From Clostridium vitabionis (GTDB taxonomy: Bacteria > Bacillota > Clostridia > Lachnospirales > Lachnospiraceae), in assembly GCF_015351765.1 (NCBI RefSeq), contig NZ_JADKQA010000005.1, forward strand, positions 1-64,000: a stretch of 64,000 nt of DNA, given 5' to 3'. Shown piece by piece: positions 42,447-51,993 of the stretch. The notes under the pieces were generated by a model. It made no database searches and was not told the origin of the DNA. It was given only the letters and a program-made list of their open reading frames with translations. Within the stretch, counting starts at the first letter, position 1, and each line of letters starts with the position of its first letter. Position numbers and translations under genes: made by a program.

Positions 42447-43466
42447 TCAGTTGAACCCGTAGAACTTCTGCGCGATGCGGTAGCCGCCGCTCGCGATCTT
42501 TCTCCCCTGCTTTCCCGGCAGGTTGACCGCCTGGCCGAGGAAACCGCAGCGCAGCCGCAGATAGAGCGGCAGGTTTTTCTGCCGTAGGGACTGCCAGAGT
42601 TCCTTCTTCTTCTGAAGGTTCTCCTCCGTGCCGGAACGGATCGACAGGATGGAACAGATGGTCATCATGATATCCAGATAGTTGACCATATAGCGGCGGA
42701 GCTTTGCCGGCTGGATCTTTGCCGGATCATAGCAGGAAAGCATGATCCTGGTCACCAGATACTGCTGGTCGATGCGGCCGATCATGATCTGCTCATTGAC
42801 GGACTGGTCCGAGCGTCCGATGAAGTAGCGGTAGAAATTGACATCCAGATAATAGATGGTGTGTACAAATGGAAGCGGCTGATACACAAAGATATTGTCC
42901 ACGTAGAAGGTATGCTTCGGAAGCTCCAGGCCGGAATTGCGGAGCATCTGCGTGCGGTAGACCACGGAATGCATCAGGATGTACTGCCCGACATGGAAAT
43001 GGCGGACGTCATTCCAGCCGCAGAGCTGTCTCGCCGGGAAGGCGGTGTGATAGTTCATCACTTTCTTCCGGCGCGCCCCCTGCTTTTCGTAGACAAAGTT
43101 GGTGAGCAGCATATCCAGGGTCTCATTATTCTGGACAAACCTCCGGAGTGTGGCCAGCACCTCGCGGTAAGCCTCCGGATCCACCCAGTCATCACTGTCC
43201 ACTACCTTGAAGAAAATGCCGGCAGCGTTCCGGAGCCCGGTGTTCACCGCCTCGCCGTGTCCGCCATTTTCCTGGTGGATGGCGCGGCAGATCCCCGGAT
43301 ACTTTGTCTCATACTCCCGCGCGATCTCGAGCGTGTTATCCTTCTGTGAACCGTCATCCACGATCAGGATTTCCACCTCGTCCCCTCCGGGAAGGAGGGA
43401 CTCGATGCACTTTCTCATGTATTCTGCCGAATTGTAGCATGGCACAGCAAATGTCAGAAGTTTCAT
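42447..43466 (-). CDS. glycosyltransferase family 2
   Basis: 339 residues. GT-A fold: LTFAVPCYNSAEYMRKCIES at the start, VEILIVDDGSQKDNT, and VVDSDDWVDPEAYREVL carrying the DxD. The C-terminal third is helical. It likely adds a sugar to a cell-envelope glycan. Acceptor and donor are unknown. The gene overlaps the aminopeptidase gene by four bases. Confidence 0.88.
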   Translation of the reverse strand: MKLLTFAVPCYNSAEYMRKCIESLLPGGDEVEILIVDDGSQKDNTLEIAREYETKYPGICRAIHQENGGHGEAVNTGLRNAAGIFFKVVDSDDWVDPEAYREVLATLRRFVQNNETLDMLLTNFVYEKQGARRKKVMNYHTAFPARQLCGWNDVRHFHVGQYILMHSVVYRTQMLRNSGLELPKHTFYVDNIFVYQPLPFVHTIYYLDVNFYRYFIGRSDQSVNEQIMIGRIDQQYLVTRIMLSCYDPAKIQPAKLRRYMVNYLDIMMTICSILSIRSGTEENLQKKKELWQSLRQKNLPLYLRLRCGFLGQAVNLPGKQGRKIASGGYRIAQKFYGFN

Positions 43467-45577
43467 TTTTCCTCCGTCTTTTCCCCGCTGAGGTCCTGCA
43501 GCGGCTCGTTTAATTCCTCGGTTCCCGGAAGAACAAAGCGCCCTCCGCGGATCAGCGCGGTCTTCTCCCCGTCAGCACGCACCGCCAGGACGGTGTCCAG
43601 CTCTGCGTAGGGAATGGTGATATCCGTGTGGCAGCCAAAATAAGCTTTTCCGGGATCAGTGGTTCTCAGGCGGGAGATTTCATTCTCCTTCGCGACCATC
43701 TCCCGGCCATCGGGATTGAAGACCGCGACATCCTCCGACCAGCTGTAGCAGGTGTCCCCGACCGCAAAATGGGGGCCGGTCTTCTCCGCGATCAGGATCG
43801 GCAGCTGGGCCTGGATCCCGTAACGGATGCCCATCGCGTAGGCAGAGGTGTTGGTTCCGATGGCAAATTCGCCCATCGGGAGCGTCTCGTGATCACGGAG
43901 GATCACCTGGCGAACCAGCTTCCGGTTCTCCTCCTCCCGGTCAAAGTTGCGGCAGGTCGCCGAGACGGTCCGCCCGTTGGCAAACCGGATCTCCAGATCC
44001 CGGAAGTGGTACCCATCGATAAAGACGTTCTGCACGTGCAGAAGTCCCTCCGTCCCCTCAAGCTTCGGGGAGGTAAAAATTTCGCCGAGCGGGATATTGA
44101 CATCCGCGACGCAGTTCTCAAACCGGCTCTCCCGCGACCTGTCCATGAGCGGGCAGAGGGCAATCCGGAGATTTGTCCGGTTTCCGTCCTTCCCATGGAT
44201 CTCCGCATATTCCGCAGTGTCCAGGACATCGATCATCTTCTGCTGGATCTTCCGATAGCGGTCATTGTCCAGCGTGTTAACCCGGATGGTCTCCCGGAAG
44301 ATTTCCTCATACTTTTCCCCGATATCCGGGAGCGGAAATGCGATGATCGTGAACGTCGTCTCATCCCCGGGGATGTACCGGTTCACGAGCTGCATGGTCT
44401 CCGATGTGTAAGCCAGAATCAGCTTCTCCTGCTTCTCCGTGAGGGAAAATGCCTCTTTCCGGTTCTCCGGATGGAACGCGGGCTCCCCGAAGACCTCGAG
44501 CACCGCCGGCCCGGCGTAGCCCGCCGCGAGCTCCTCCAGGTCGGCATAGCTGGTTCTCAGGACTTCCAGCTTCCGCTCCTTCATCGCCTTGTCATACCAG
44601 GCCGCCATGTCATAACGGTGGTCGTAATCATACTGGCGGTTAGGCGAGGTGGCATAATACCCGGTCTCCCGGGATCTCGCCTGGTTCATCGCGCCGTGAA
44701 TCCGGCGCGGAAGGACAGCCTCAAGGCCCTCCCGGCGGAAATTCTCCACCGCGATCCGCATCATCCGCTCAAAGCCCAGATGCCAGCGAAACTGTACGGT
44801 CTTTTTCTTCTCCCAGGTTCTCCCGGACACGCGGAAGCCGTCGAGATAACCGCCTGTGAAGGTATCCGCCATCTTCCGGACCGTCTCCTCCGGGAGCCCG
44901 GCCATGTACTCCGCCGTCCGGAGCTCGGTCGGGGAGATATACTCGCCAAAGCGGTAAAGGTAGCGCGGATCCGCAAGGTCGCTCTCCATGACCAGCTTCT
45001 TCCCGAAATCCGCCTCGGGATCGAGGGATTCCCGGTTCCTGTCCGGGATCATCCTGTCCGCGTAGTCAAACATGTGATAGTAGAGGATGTCCCGGACACC
45101 CTTCTGAATATCCGTCTCCCCGGATTCCTTCCCCGCTGTCTCAAAGAAGCTGTATAATTCCAGAAAGAGCTCCTCCAGAATGGCGAGATCCAGCGTCCTT
45201 CCCTCGAATGCCGCGTAGACTGCCGTGCGGATCTCAGCATAGACCGCGGAAAGATACCGCCCGGCCTCCCCGGCCTTTCCTGCCGCATATACGGGATTTC
45301 CCCAGCTCTCCGGATAGTTCTCCGGAAGAATGTCGGCATAGAGCGCATGATTCAGCGCCGATAGCTCCTCAAGCGGCGCGCTGTCAAGCTCCCCGGACAG
45401 CGTCCGGTCCGCCGCATCCGCGCACATCAGGAGAAAATCCGCCGTGCGGCGGAAGAATTCCCGGTAGGGCTCCCGCACCGAATGCTCATCCGCAATCTGA
45501 AAAATTCTCTCCTCCGCAAGTTTCCGGCGCTCTGCTGCCGCCCTGCGGTCTTCCTCCAACTGTTTCTGATCCGTCAT
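43463..45577 (-). CDS. M29-type aminopeptidase (large clostridial form)
   Basis: About 704 residues from the ATG at 45577 (MTDQKQLEED); the binding site is poor, and a longer frame upstream is possible. The C-terminal 400 residues match thermophilic M29 aminopeptidases: GDETTFTIIAFPLP, RIALCPLMDRSRESRFENCV, PLGEIFTSPKLEGTEGLLHV, and EFAIGTNTSAYAMG. Glu and His ligands of the two-metal site are in these stretches. The N-terminal 300 residues form a helical extension seen in Lachnospiraceae relatives. Confidence 0.75.
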   Translation of the reverse strand: MTDQKQLEEDRRAAAERRKLAEERIFQIADEHSVREPYREFFRRTADFLLMCADAADRTLSGELDSAPLEELSALNHALYADILPENYPESWGNPVYAAGKAGEAGRYLSAVYAEIRTAVYAAFEGRTLDLAILEELFLELYSFFETAGKESGETDIQKGVRDILYYHMFDYADRMIPDRNRESLDPEADFGKKLVMESDLADPRYLYRFGEYISPTELRTAEYMAGLPEETVRKMADTFTGGYLDGFRVSGRTWEKKKTVQFRWHLGFERMMRIAVENFRREGLEAVLPRRIHGAMNQARSRETGYYATSPNRQYDYDHRYDMAAWYDKAMKERKLEVLRTSYADLEELAAGYAGPAVLEVFGEPAFHPENRKEAFSLTEKQEKLILAYTSETMQLVNRYIPGDETTFTIIAFPLPDIGEKYEEIFRETIRVNTLDNDRYRKIQQKMIDVLDTAEYAEIHGKDGNRTNLRIALCPLMDRSRESRFENCVADVNIPLGEIFTSPKLEGTEGLLHVQNVFIDGYHFRDLEIRFANGRTVSATCRNFDREEENRKLVRQVILRDHETLPMGEFAIGTNTSAYAMGIRYGIQAQLPILIAEKTGPHFAVGDTCYSWSEDVAVFNPDGREMVAKENEISRLRTTDPGKAYFGCHTDITIPYAELDTVLAVRADGEKTALIRGGRFVLPGTEELNEPLQDLSGEKTEEK

Positions 45578-45707
45578 CGTCTGCAGTTTTTCCTTTCCCA
45601 AACTCCACATCGGGCAGGTCATGTTCCCACGGATGCCCAACCGCAATCCTGCCGTTCTCAGCTCTCCGCCCCTGCCGGGGCAGACCGGCGCCATTTTACG
45701 AAAATGC

Positions 45708-46034
45708 TCACGCCCTTCCGCCGACCAGGATGACCATCAGCCAGACGATCAGCAGAAGGCCGCCCACGGAAAGCCCGATCTTCGCCAGAATATAATTCTT
45801 ATCCTTTTCCCGGAAAGAGCGGATCCCGAAATAGACGGCGGCAGCGGAAAAGAGCAGGCTCGCAAAGCAGAGGGAGACCGCCCCCGGCGGCGTACTGCCA
45901 TGAAAGCGGACGCCGAATGCCATCCCGGCAATTCCCGCCAGAAGGGAGGCGATTGCCGTCCCCAGGCAGTAACCGCCGTTGTCCGCCAGCGGCTTGCGGA
46001 TATACGATATCTTATTATCCCTTGTTCTCTTCAT
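45708..46034 (-). CDS. DUF6142-type membrane protein
   Basis: 108 residues from the ATG at 46034 (MKRTRDNKISYI). Three membrane helices (about 23-42, 50-70, 84-104). KISYIRKPLADNGGYCLGTA is typical of DUF6142, small membrane proteins of Lachnospiraceae with unknown function. The start overlaps the VanZ-like gene by 20 bases, so the two are co-translated. Confidence 0.65.
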   Translation of the reverse strand: MKRTRDNKISYIRKPLADNGGYCLGTAIASLLAGIAGMAFGVRFHGSTPPGAVSLCFASLLFSAAAVYFGIRSFREKDKNYILAKIGLSVGGLLLIVWLMVILVGGRA

Positions 46035-46506
46035 TTTCCTGTCTCCGGATTCTCCTTCTCCGCCGGCGGTGCACAAGTTCCCCGAGGATCCGCGCCGCGA
46101 TGAACCCCAGGGCACCGCCGAGCGTATTCAGGAACATGTCATCCACATCGAAGCTGCCGATACGAAAAACCAGCTGCAGCGTCTCGATCAGAAGGCTCAT
46201 GAGAAAGCTGGCAAATACCGTGCGGTACCACCGTTCCCCGAATCTCGTGACAACCGGCAGGAAAAAGCCGAAAGGCAGAAAGCAGACGACATTGCCCGCC
46301 GTGTTCAGGAGAAATGCCTTCATGCCCAGTGTCTTCCGGTACTCGTAGAACCGGCGGATTTCCCGGAAGAACACCAGGTTGTAGGAGTATCCCGTATGCC
46401 CGGTCCTTCCGAAATCTTCTGACAGAAACATCACATACACGAGAAGGACCAGGTAGCAGCCAAAGAGCACCAGCCCGATCTTCTCGTGCGTCCGCCGGTA
46501 TTTCAT
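46015..46506 (-). CDS. VanZ-like family protein
   Basis: 163 residues with four to five membrane helices. NLVFFREIRRFYEYRK, LLNTAGNVVCFLPFGFFLPV and IETLQLVFRIGSFDVDDMFL are the VanZ signatures. VanZ proteins modestly lower susceptibility to teicoplanin or lipoglycopeptides in some hosts. Here it is a core-genome gene without van neighbours. It overlaps the next small gene by a single base. Confidence 0.8.
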   Translation of the reverse strand: MKYRRTHEKIGLVLFGCYLVLLVYVMFLSEDFGRTGHTGYSYNLVFFREIRRFYEYRKTLGMKAFLLNTAGNVVCFLPFGFFLPVVTRFGERWYRTVFASFLMSLLIETLQLVFRIGSFDVDDMFLNTLGGALGFIAARILGELVHRRRRRRIRRQENEENKG

Positions 46507-46697
46507 CAGAATGTGATCTTATCCTTGTGCTTCAGCAGCGCGGCGCCGCTGATGATCATCATGATCCCGGTGGCAAGGCCCGCCGCGATAATCACACAGC
46601 CCGCAACGATACCCATAATGCCGGATGTTGACATGGTCTTATAAACCTTTTCCATTTTCTCCATCTTGCTGATCTCCCTGTCTTCCTGATCTTCCAT
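46506..46697 (-). CDS. small membrane protein (63 aa)
   Basis: From ATG at 46697 with GGAGGCGGAAAC upstream. One acidic head (MEDQEDREISKMEKM), then two hydrophobic stretches (about 25-42 and 45-55). No family is recognised. It continues the run of membrane-protein genes. Confidence 0.5.
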   Translation of the reverse strand: MEDQEDREISKMEKMEKVYKTMSTSGIMGIVAGCVIIAAGLATGIMMIISGAALLKHKDKITF

Positions 46698-46763
46698 GTT
46701 TCCGCCTCCGCGCCTTCCGCCGGTGACAGGCTTTTCGCGCATATCCAGTACGCCTGCTCCGGG

Positions 46764-47441
46764 TTACTGCCTGGCCCCATATCGGGCATAATAGGCATCA
46801 ATCGCCTGCTTCAAGCTGTCGTCGATCACCGTACGGCCCTGGCATTCCCTGTTCCAGAGGCGGTCCACTACGTCCTTCATCGTGACGATCGCCGCTGTGG
46901 GGAAGCCATACTTCTCCCGGATCTCCTCGAGGGCGCTCATCTCCGTCTTTCCGCGCTCCATGCGGTTCAGGGAGACGATCAAGCCCTTGATCTCCACCTT
47001 CGCCTGGGACATCAGGATCGGATAGGTCTCCTCGATGGATTTTCCGGAGGTGGTCACATCCTCGATGATGACCACCCGGTCGCCGTCCCTGAGGCTCGAG
47101 CCGAGAAGGATCCCCTTATCGCCGTGATCCTTGATTTCCTTGCGGTTGGAGCAGTAGCGGACATCGACGCCGTAGAGGCGGCTGATCGCCATGGCCGTCG
47201 CCACGCTCAGCGGGATCCCCTTGTACGCCGGGCCGAAGAGGACGTCAAAGTCCAGGCCATAGTTGTCGTGGATCGCCCGCGCGTAAAATTCGCCGAGCCG
47301 GTTCAGCTGGTTGCCGGTCACATAAGCGCCCGCGTTCATGAAAAATGGGGACTTTCTCCCGCTCTTCAGCGTGAAGTCCCCGAATTTCAGGACCTCGCTC
47401 TCCACCATAAACTCGATAAACTGTTCCTTGTAGTTTTCCAT
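46764..47441 (-). CDS. pyrE: orotate phosphoribosyltransferase
   Basis: 225 residues. FTLKSGRKSPFFMNAGAYVT at the start, then the PRPP-binding loop VVIIEDVTTSGKSIEET, and the flexible loop KEIKDHGDKG with its lysine. It joins orotate to PRPP. Last gene of the pyrF-pyrK-pyrD-pyrE operon, 32 bases after pyrD. Confidence 0.95.
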   Translation of the reverse strand: MENYKEQFIEFMVESEVLKFGDFTLKSGRKSPFFMNAGAYVTGNQLNRLGEFYARAIHDNYGLDFDVLFGPAYKGIPLSVATAMAISRLYGVDVRYCSNRKEIKDHGDKGILLGSSLRDGDRVVIIEDVTTSGKSIEETYPILMSQAKVEIKGLIVSLNRMERGKTEMSALEEIREKYGFPTAAIVTMKDVVDRLWNRECQGRTVIDDSLKQAIDAYYARYGARQ

Positions 47442-47473
47442 GATTTTCCTTTCCGAGGCTTGCTTCGCGCGGC

Positions 47474-48433
47474 TCAGCGCACCGCGCCGACCAGGTCGGT
47501 GATCCGCTCCACCCCGTATTTTTCCATATATTCCCGGATCCCATCGATGACGTCAAGCGTCGCCCGCGGATTGCGGAAATTCGCCGTCCCCACGGCAACC
47601 GCCGACGCGCCGGCAAGAAGGAATTCCAGCGCGCTCTCCGCGTCGGTGACCCCGCCCATGCCGATCACCGGAATCTCCACTGCCCGGGCCGCCTGATACA
47701 CCATGCGGACCGCGATAGGGTGGATCGCCGGCCCAGACATGCCGCCGGTCTTATTGGCCAGGACAAATGTCCTGCGGTTCACGTCGATCTTCATGCCGGT
47801 CAGGGTATTGATCAGGGAAATGGCATCCGCGCCGCCGGCTTCGGCTGCCTTCGCAATCTCCGCAATGTCCGTCACATTCGGCGTGAGCTTCATGATTACC
47901 GGCTGGCGGGCAGCGGCCTTGACCGCCTTCGTGATTCTCTCCACCCCGGACGGGCTTGTCCCGAAGGAAATGCCGCCCGCACGGACATTCGGGCAGGAAA
48001 TGTTGATTTCCAGCATGTCCACCGGCTCATCCGCGAGCTTCCGCACGCATTCCACGTACTCCTCCTCGGTGTGCCCGCAGACATTCACGATGATCCTCGT
48101 GTCATACTGCCTGAGGAACGGGATATCCCGCCGCGCGAAGAGGTCGAATCCGGGATTCTGCAGGCCGATGGCATTCAGCATGCCGCCGCAGACCTCCGCC
48201 ACCCGGGGCGTCGGGTTTCCCTCCCAGGGTGTCACCGCGACCCCTTTCGTGACAACAGCCCCGAGCCGGTTCAGGTCGACAAAATCGCTGTACTCCGCGC
48301 CGGAGCCGAAGGTTCCCGAGGCGGTCATCACCGGATTTTTGAGTGTAACGCCGGCGATGGTCACGGAGAGATCCGGCATCGCGCCGGCATTTTCCCCCGC
48401 GGCTGACTGTTTCTTCTTCCCATCAGCACTCAC
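47474..48433 (-). CDS. pyrD: dihydroorotate dehydrogenase B, catalytic subunit
   Basis: 319 residues. LSVTIAGVTLKNPVMTASGT, NISCPNVRAGGISFGT (active-site cysteine region), VIMKLTPNVTDIAEIA, and VIGMGGVTDAESALEFLLAG (FMN phosphate site). Type 1B because pyrK is adjacent. It oxidises dihydroorotate and passes electrons through PyrK to NAD. Overlaps pyrK by four bases (ATGA). Confidence 0.95.
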   Translation of the reverse strand: MSADGKKKQSAAGENAGAMPDLSVTIAGVTLKNPVMTASGTFGSGAEYSDFVDLNRLGAVVTKGVAVTPWEGNPTPRVAEVCGGMLNAIGLQNPGFDLFARRDIPFLRQYDTRIIVNVCGHTEEEYVECVRKLADEPVDMLEINISCPNVRAGGISFGTSPSGVERITKAVKAAARQPVIMKLTPNVTDIAEIAKAAEAGGADAISLINTLTGMKIDVNRRTFVLANKTGGMSGPAIHPIAVRMVYQAARAVEIPVIGMGGVTDAESALEFLLAGASAVAVGTANFRNPRATLDVIDGIREYMEKYGVERITDLVGAVR

Positions 48434-49194
48434 AGTTCCACCTCCCCCGCCTCAAAGACCGGCCCGTCCTTGCAGACGCGCTTATTGTTCACATTGCTGT
48501 GGGCATCCTTCTCTGTGGACTTCGTCACGCAGGCCAGGCAGGCGCCGATCCCGCAGGCCATCCTCTCCTCCAGGGAGAGGTAGCAGGGAATCCCCTGTTC
48601 CCGGGCAAATGCCTTCACTGCCCGGAGCATTGGCGTCGGGCCGCATGCAAAGATCACCCCTGCCCCGTCCGCGAGGTTCTCCGAACGGATGGCGTCGAGG
48701 ACATTGCCCCGGACGCCGAAGCTTCCGTCCTCCGTGGCGACGACTGTCCTCCCTGCCGCCGCAAAATCCTCCCGGAGGAACATCGCGCTGTCCCGGTAAC
48801 CGAGGACCGCCGTCTTTTCCCCCGCATAATGCTTCATCAGATTGTAGACCGGCGGGAGGCCGCTGCCGCCGCCGATGAGAAGCGCCCTGTCGCTTAGCGC
48901 GGGGAAACCATTGCCCAGAGGCCCCAGGATCTCCACCGGTTCCCCCGGCCGGTACCGGGAGAATTCTTCCGTCCCGGCGCCTGCCACGCGGAAAACCAGC
49001 CGGAGCTTCCCCGGCTCCGTATCGCAGATTCCGAACGGCCGCGGGAGAATCCGCGACCGGTCATGGCTGTAGAGCGCGACAAACTGGCCGGGCAGGGAAG
49101 AATCCCCGCACCCGGTCCCGATCCACATGCTGAACATTCCCGGCGTCAGCTCATCGACGCTGATCACCGTGCCTAATTCTCTCCTTGCGGGCAT
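48430..49194 (-). CDS. pyrK: dihydroorotate dehydrogenase B, electron-transfer subunit
   Basis: 254 residues from the ATG at 49194. FAD-binding barrel with ILPRPFGICDTEPGKLRLVF, NAD-binding GNGFPALSDRALLIGGGSGL, and the 2Fe-2S cluster cysteines in ERMACGIGACLACVTKS plus a later RVCKDGPVF. It shuttles electrons from PyrD's FMN to NAD. Co-transcribed with pyrD and pyrF. Confidence 0.95.
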   Translation of the reverse strand: MPARRELGTVISVDELTPGMFSMWIGTGCGDSSLPGQFVALYSHDRSRILPRPFGICDTEPGKLRLVFRVAGAGTEEFSRYRPGEPVEILGPLGNGFPALSDRALLIGGGSGLPPVYNLMKHYAGEKTAVLGYRDSAMFLREDFAAAGRTVVATEDGSFGVRGNVLDAIRSENLADGAGVIFACGPTPMLRAVKAFAREQGIPCYLSLEERMACGIGACLACVTKSTEKDAHSNVNNKRVCKDGPVFEAGEVEL

Positions 49195-49214
49195 TTTCCC
49201 GTTCCTTCCTTCTC

Positions 49215-50132
49215 TCAGAGAACGCTGCTGATATCCTTCACCATGTCGATAACCGCCTGCCGGGCCGCGTCGGCATAGTGCTCCGGCCCAAACTTCGCGT
49301 AGGCTTCCTTCTTGTACGCCGTGATGATTCCCCGCGAGGAATTGATGATCGCCCCGAGGCCGTCGCTGTTGAAGCAGAACCGGAGATCCTCCGCCGTCGC
49401 CCCCTGCGCGCCGTAGCCGGGCACCAGGAAATAGGTGTGCGGCATCAGCTTCCGGAGAACTCTGCTCATCTCCGGGTAGGTCGCGCCGACAACCGCGCCG
49501 ACATTGCTGTAGCTGCCGTCCATGGAATCCTGCCCCCACTCCACGACCTTCTCCGCGACAAGCTCATAGAGCGGGCGGCCGTCAACCTCCTTGTCCTGGA
49601 ACTCCCCGCTGGACGGGTTGGAGGTCTTCACCAGGACGAAAATGCCCTTGTCAGACCGGTTGCACTCATCCACAAACGGTTTTACCCCATCCGTGCCGAG
49701 ATAGGGATTCACGGTGATCATATCGGTGCCGAAGCCCTCGTACACCTGGCTCCCGATAGTTACCTTCCCGAGATGTCCTGTCGCATAAGCTGCGGAGGTG
49801 GATCCGATATCCCCACGCTTCACATCGCCGATGACCACCAGCCCCTTCTCCTGGCAGTACCGGACGGTCCGCAGGTAACACTTAAGCCCCTCAATCCCGA
49901 ACTGCTCATACATGGCGATCTGGGGCTTCACGGCCGGGATCAGGTCGCAGGTGGCGTCAATGATGCCCTTATTGTACTGCCAGACCGCCTCCGCCGCCCC
50001 CTCCGGGGTCTCGCCGCAGCGCTCCAGCGCGTTCTTCAGGATGAACTGTGGAATGTAACTCAGCATCGGGTCAAGGCCGACGCAGACCGGCGCCCCGGTA
50101 GCAGCAATTTTGTCAATCAGCTTTTGAATCAT
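49215..50132 (-). CDS. pyrF: orotidine 5'-phosphate decarboxylase (type 2)
   Basis: 305 residues, the longer class 2 form. The active-site stretch is GLVVIGDVKRGDIGSTSAAY with the Asp-Lys-Asp network. GVPVCVGLDPMLSYIP-like start and LVPGYGAQGATAEDL phosphate-binding region follow. It makes UMP. First of the four pyr genes in this operon; the gap to pyrK is 20 bases. Confidence 0.94.
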   Translation of the reverse strand: MIQKLIDKIAATGAPVCVGLDPMLSYIPQFILKNALERCGETPEGAAEAVWQYNKGIIDATCDLIPAVKPQIAMYEQFGIEGLKCYLRTVRYCQEKGLVVIGDVKRGDIGSTSAAYATGHLGKVTIGSQVYEGFGTDMITVNPYLGTDGVKPFVDECNRSDKGIFVLVKTSNPSSGEFQDKEVDGRPLYELVAEKVVEWGQDSMDGSYSNVGAVVGATYPEMSRVLRKLMPHTYFLVPGYGAQGATAEDLRFCFNSDGLGAIINSSRGIITAYKKEAYAKFGPEHYADAARQAVIDMVKDISSVL

Positions 50133-50152
50133 CGGATTATCCTTTCCATGGT

Positions 50153-50926
50153 TTATGGTGTAAATGTGATCGTCATGACAAGATTTGGCGTGTTTCCGCC
50201 CTTTCCGGAAGCCGCGCCGGCGAACACAATATTTTCATGCAGCCAGAGCTCATCGGCGGCAAGGGAAATATTCGCCAGCATGCAGCCGAAGCTGACCTCG
50301 CGGTATTTTCTCCCGGCCAGTTTTCCGGCGAGCGTGATCTTCTCGAAAACCCGGAGCTTCATCCCGGACGGCTCAAACCGCCACGGCTGGCAGTTGAGCG
50401 CCGACGGGGCGAGCCGGGCTGCCCGGAGGATGGTCCGCATCGCTTCCTCCGGCTCCTCCGAGGGAAAACACAGTTTTCTCAGCGGGAGCCGTTTGGCCAG
50501 CGGGCTCTCCCGGAAGAGCGGCTCATCCGGATAGCCGAATTCCATAGAGGCCACGGCCCGTTTGCCATTTCTTGCCCGCCCGGCGCCAGCCTCACCGCCG
50601 AGAATCCGGCTCCCGATCCCCTTGCAGACAAGGTAGAGCGCGACCTGTTCCAGAATATAGCCCGCATTTTTCTCCGCCAGGCTGCCGGCAGCCGAGTAGA
50701 CCGTCAGCAGCTGCGGCGCCCCGGAATCCCGCCTGCGGAATCCTCTTTTTCCCCTGCCCTTCTTCTCCTCCCGGTCAGAGATCACAGCCTCCGCCGCGAG
50801 ATGATCATCCAGTCTCTCCGTGCTGTCAAAAAAGCGGAGAATCTGGCGTCTCAGTTCTTCCGGCACTTTTTTCTCCAGATATCTCCGCACCGTGTGGCGA
50901 CAGCTTATCGCCTCATATAAATACAT
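50153..50926 (-). CDS. nitroreductase-family protein
   Basis: 257 residues. YEAISCRHTVRRYLEKKVPE is the typical FMN-binding start (Arg pair), ARLAPSALNCQPWRFEPS is the characteristic middle, and ISLAADELWLHENIVF is near the end. The size and the lower half resemble the TM1586-like nitroreductases, which bind flavin but whose substrates are unknown. It is 20 bases upstream of pyrF on the same strand, so it is probably part of that operon. Confidence 0.75.
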   Translation of the reverse strand: MYLYEAISCRHTVRRYLEKKVPEELRRQILRFFDSTERLDDHLAAEAVISDREEKKGRGKRGFRRRDSGAPQLLTVYSAAGSLAEKNAGYILEQVALYLVCKGIGSRILGGEAGAGRARNGKRAVASMEFGYPDEPLFRESPLAKRLPLRKLCFPSEEPEEAMRTILRAARLAPSALNCQPWRFEPSGMKLRVFEKITLAGKLAGRKYREVSFGCMLANISLAADELWLHENIVFAGAASGKGGNTPNLVMTITFTP

Positions 50927-51018
50927 CCTGATACTCCTCGCTCGGACGGCCGGAAGGCATGCCCGCCCTCCGCCGCCGTCCTCACGGCTATTTTATCACG
51001 GGGGCATAGGGTTAACAA

Positions 51019-51040
51019 CGAAAAATCCGTCGATTTTTCG
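51019..51040. promoter_or_regulatory. 9-bp palindrome in divergent promoter gap
   Basis: CGAAAAATC-CGTC-GATTTTTCG lies between the nitroreductase-pyr operon (-) and the GNAT gene (+), so it may be an operator. A possible -10 TATAGT for the GNAT gene is near 51083. Confidence 0.4.
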
Positions 51041-51125
51041 CCCTTCCCCGGGGCTTTCTCTGGCCGTTCTGCCCCCGCCGCGGTATAGTGGGAGGAGAAA
51101 ATCCGTCTCGCAAAGGAGTATCCCT

Positions 51126-51986
51126 ATGAAGATTTCGTCCACAGTCCGTCCGGAAGAAGCCGTCCTACGGGAAATTTCCGGCCTCGTCCGGCTCGCCCGC
51201 GCCTCCCATCCCGCCTGTCCCGGCTTTCCCGGAAACGAGGAAACTGAGCGCACCTGGCTCGCCCGGGATGACAGCGGAAAGCTGCTCGCTTTTCTCGCGG
51301 TCTGCCGCCCGGACGGGGATAATCTCTCGGAATGTGCCGGCATCACCCGCCCGGAGGCCCGGCGGAAGGGCGTCATGCGCGCCCTCCTCGACGCCGCCTC
51401 CCCGCTCCTGGATTCCCGTGATGTGCTGTTTTCTTGTGACGGTGAGGATCCGGAGACAAAAAGCGCCCTTCTCGCGATCGGGGCAGAGCCTGCAGGCCCT
51501 GACCAGTGGCTCATGGGCGTGGAGCTCGCTGCTGATGCCGCCAGGGATACGCGCGAGGAACGCCTCCCCCGCAATGCGTGCCGGCCTTCTTCCGGCAGCG
51601 CATCCCTGCCGGCTCCCGCAGGCCCAAGGCCTGCTGAATCCAAGCCCGCGCTGTGGATGCGGCGGGCAGCGGAGAGCCATCCGGACGGCAGCCGTACGCT
51701 CCGGTACCGCTTCACCGCCGACGGGCTTCCCGCCGGGGAGGCGGCTTCCTGCCGGGCGGACCTTCTCCCCGGCGGTACTGCCTCCTTCGGGGAATTCCTG
51801 GTGGCGGAGGAGCTTCGGGGGCGGGGAATCGGGGCGGAAGCATTTGCCCGGGTTCTACTCGACCTCCGGGATGCCGGCGCCCGCCGGGTCATCCTGCATG
51901 TGGACAGCGGCAATATCCCGGCGGTCCGCCTGTACAAAAAGGCAGGGTTCCGAGTGCTCGAAACCCTGTCCGTCTACTTCTGGTAA
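51126..51986 (+). CDS. GNAT-family acetyltransferase (two-domain)
   Basis: 286 residues from the ATG at 51126, with AAAGGAGTATCCCT upstream. The C-terminal half is a complete GNAT domain: FLVAEELRGRGIGAEAFARV (acetyl-CoA site) and HVDSGNIPAVRLYKKAGFRV. The N-terminal half resembles a second, degenerate GNAT fold (ECAGITRPEARRKGVMRALL). The middle is Ala/Pro/Arg-rich. Substrate unknown. It is convergent with the alarmone synthetase gene. Confidence 0.8.
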   Translation: MKISSTVRPEEAVLREISGLVRLARASHPACPGFPGNEETERTWLARDDSGKLLAFLAVCRPDGDNLSECAGITRPEARRKGVMRALLDAASPLLDSRDVLFSCDGEDPETKSALLAIGAEPAGPDQWLMGVELAADAARDTREERLPRNACRPSSGSASLPAPAGPRPAESKPALWMRRAAESHPDGSRTLRYRFTADGLPAGEAASCRADLLPGGTASFGEFLVAEELRGRGIGAEAFARVLLDLRDAGARRVILHVDSGNIPAVRLYKKAGFRVLETLSVYFW

Positions 51987-51993
51987 ATTCCCG

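Noticed and set aside
43628..45157. A 509-codon plus-strand frame opposite the aminopeptidase
   Set aside because: The minus-strand product has clear M29 signatures throughout; the plus-strand frame has none.
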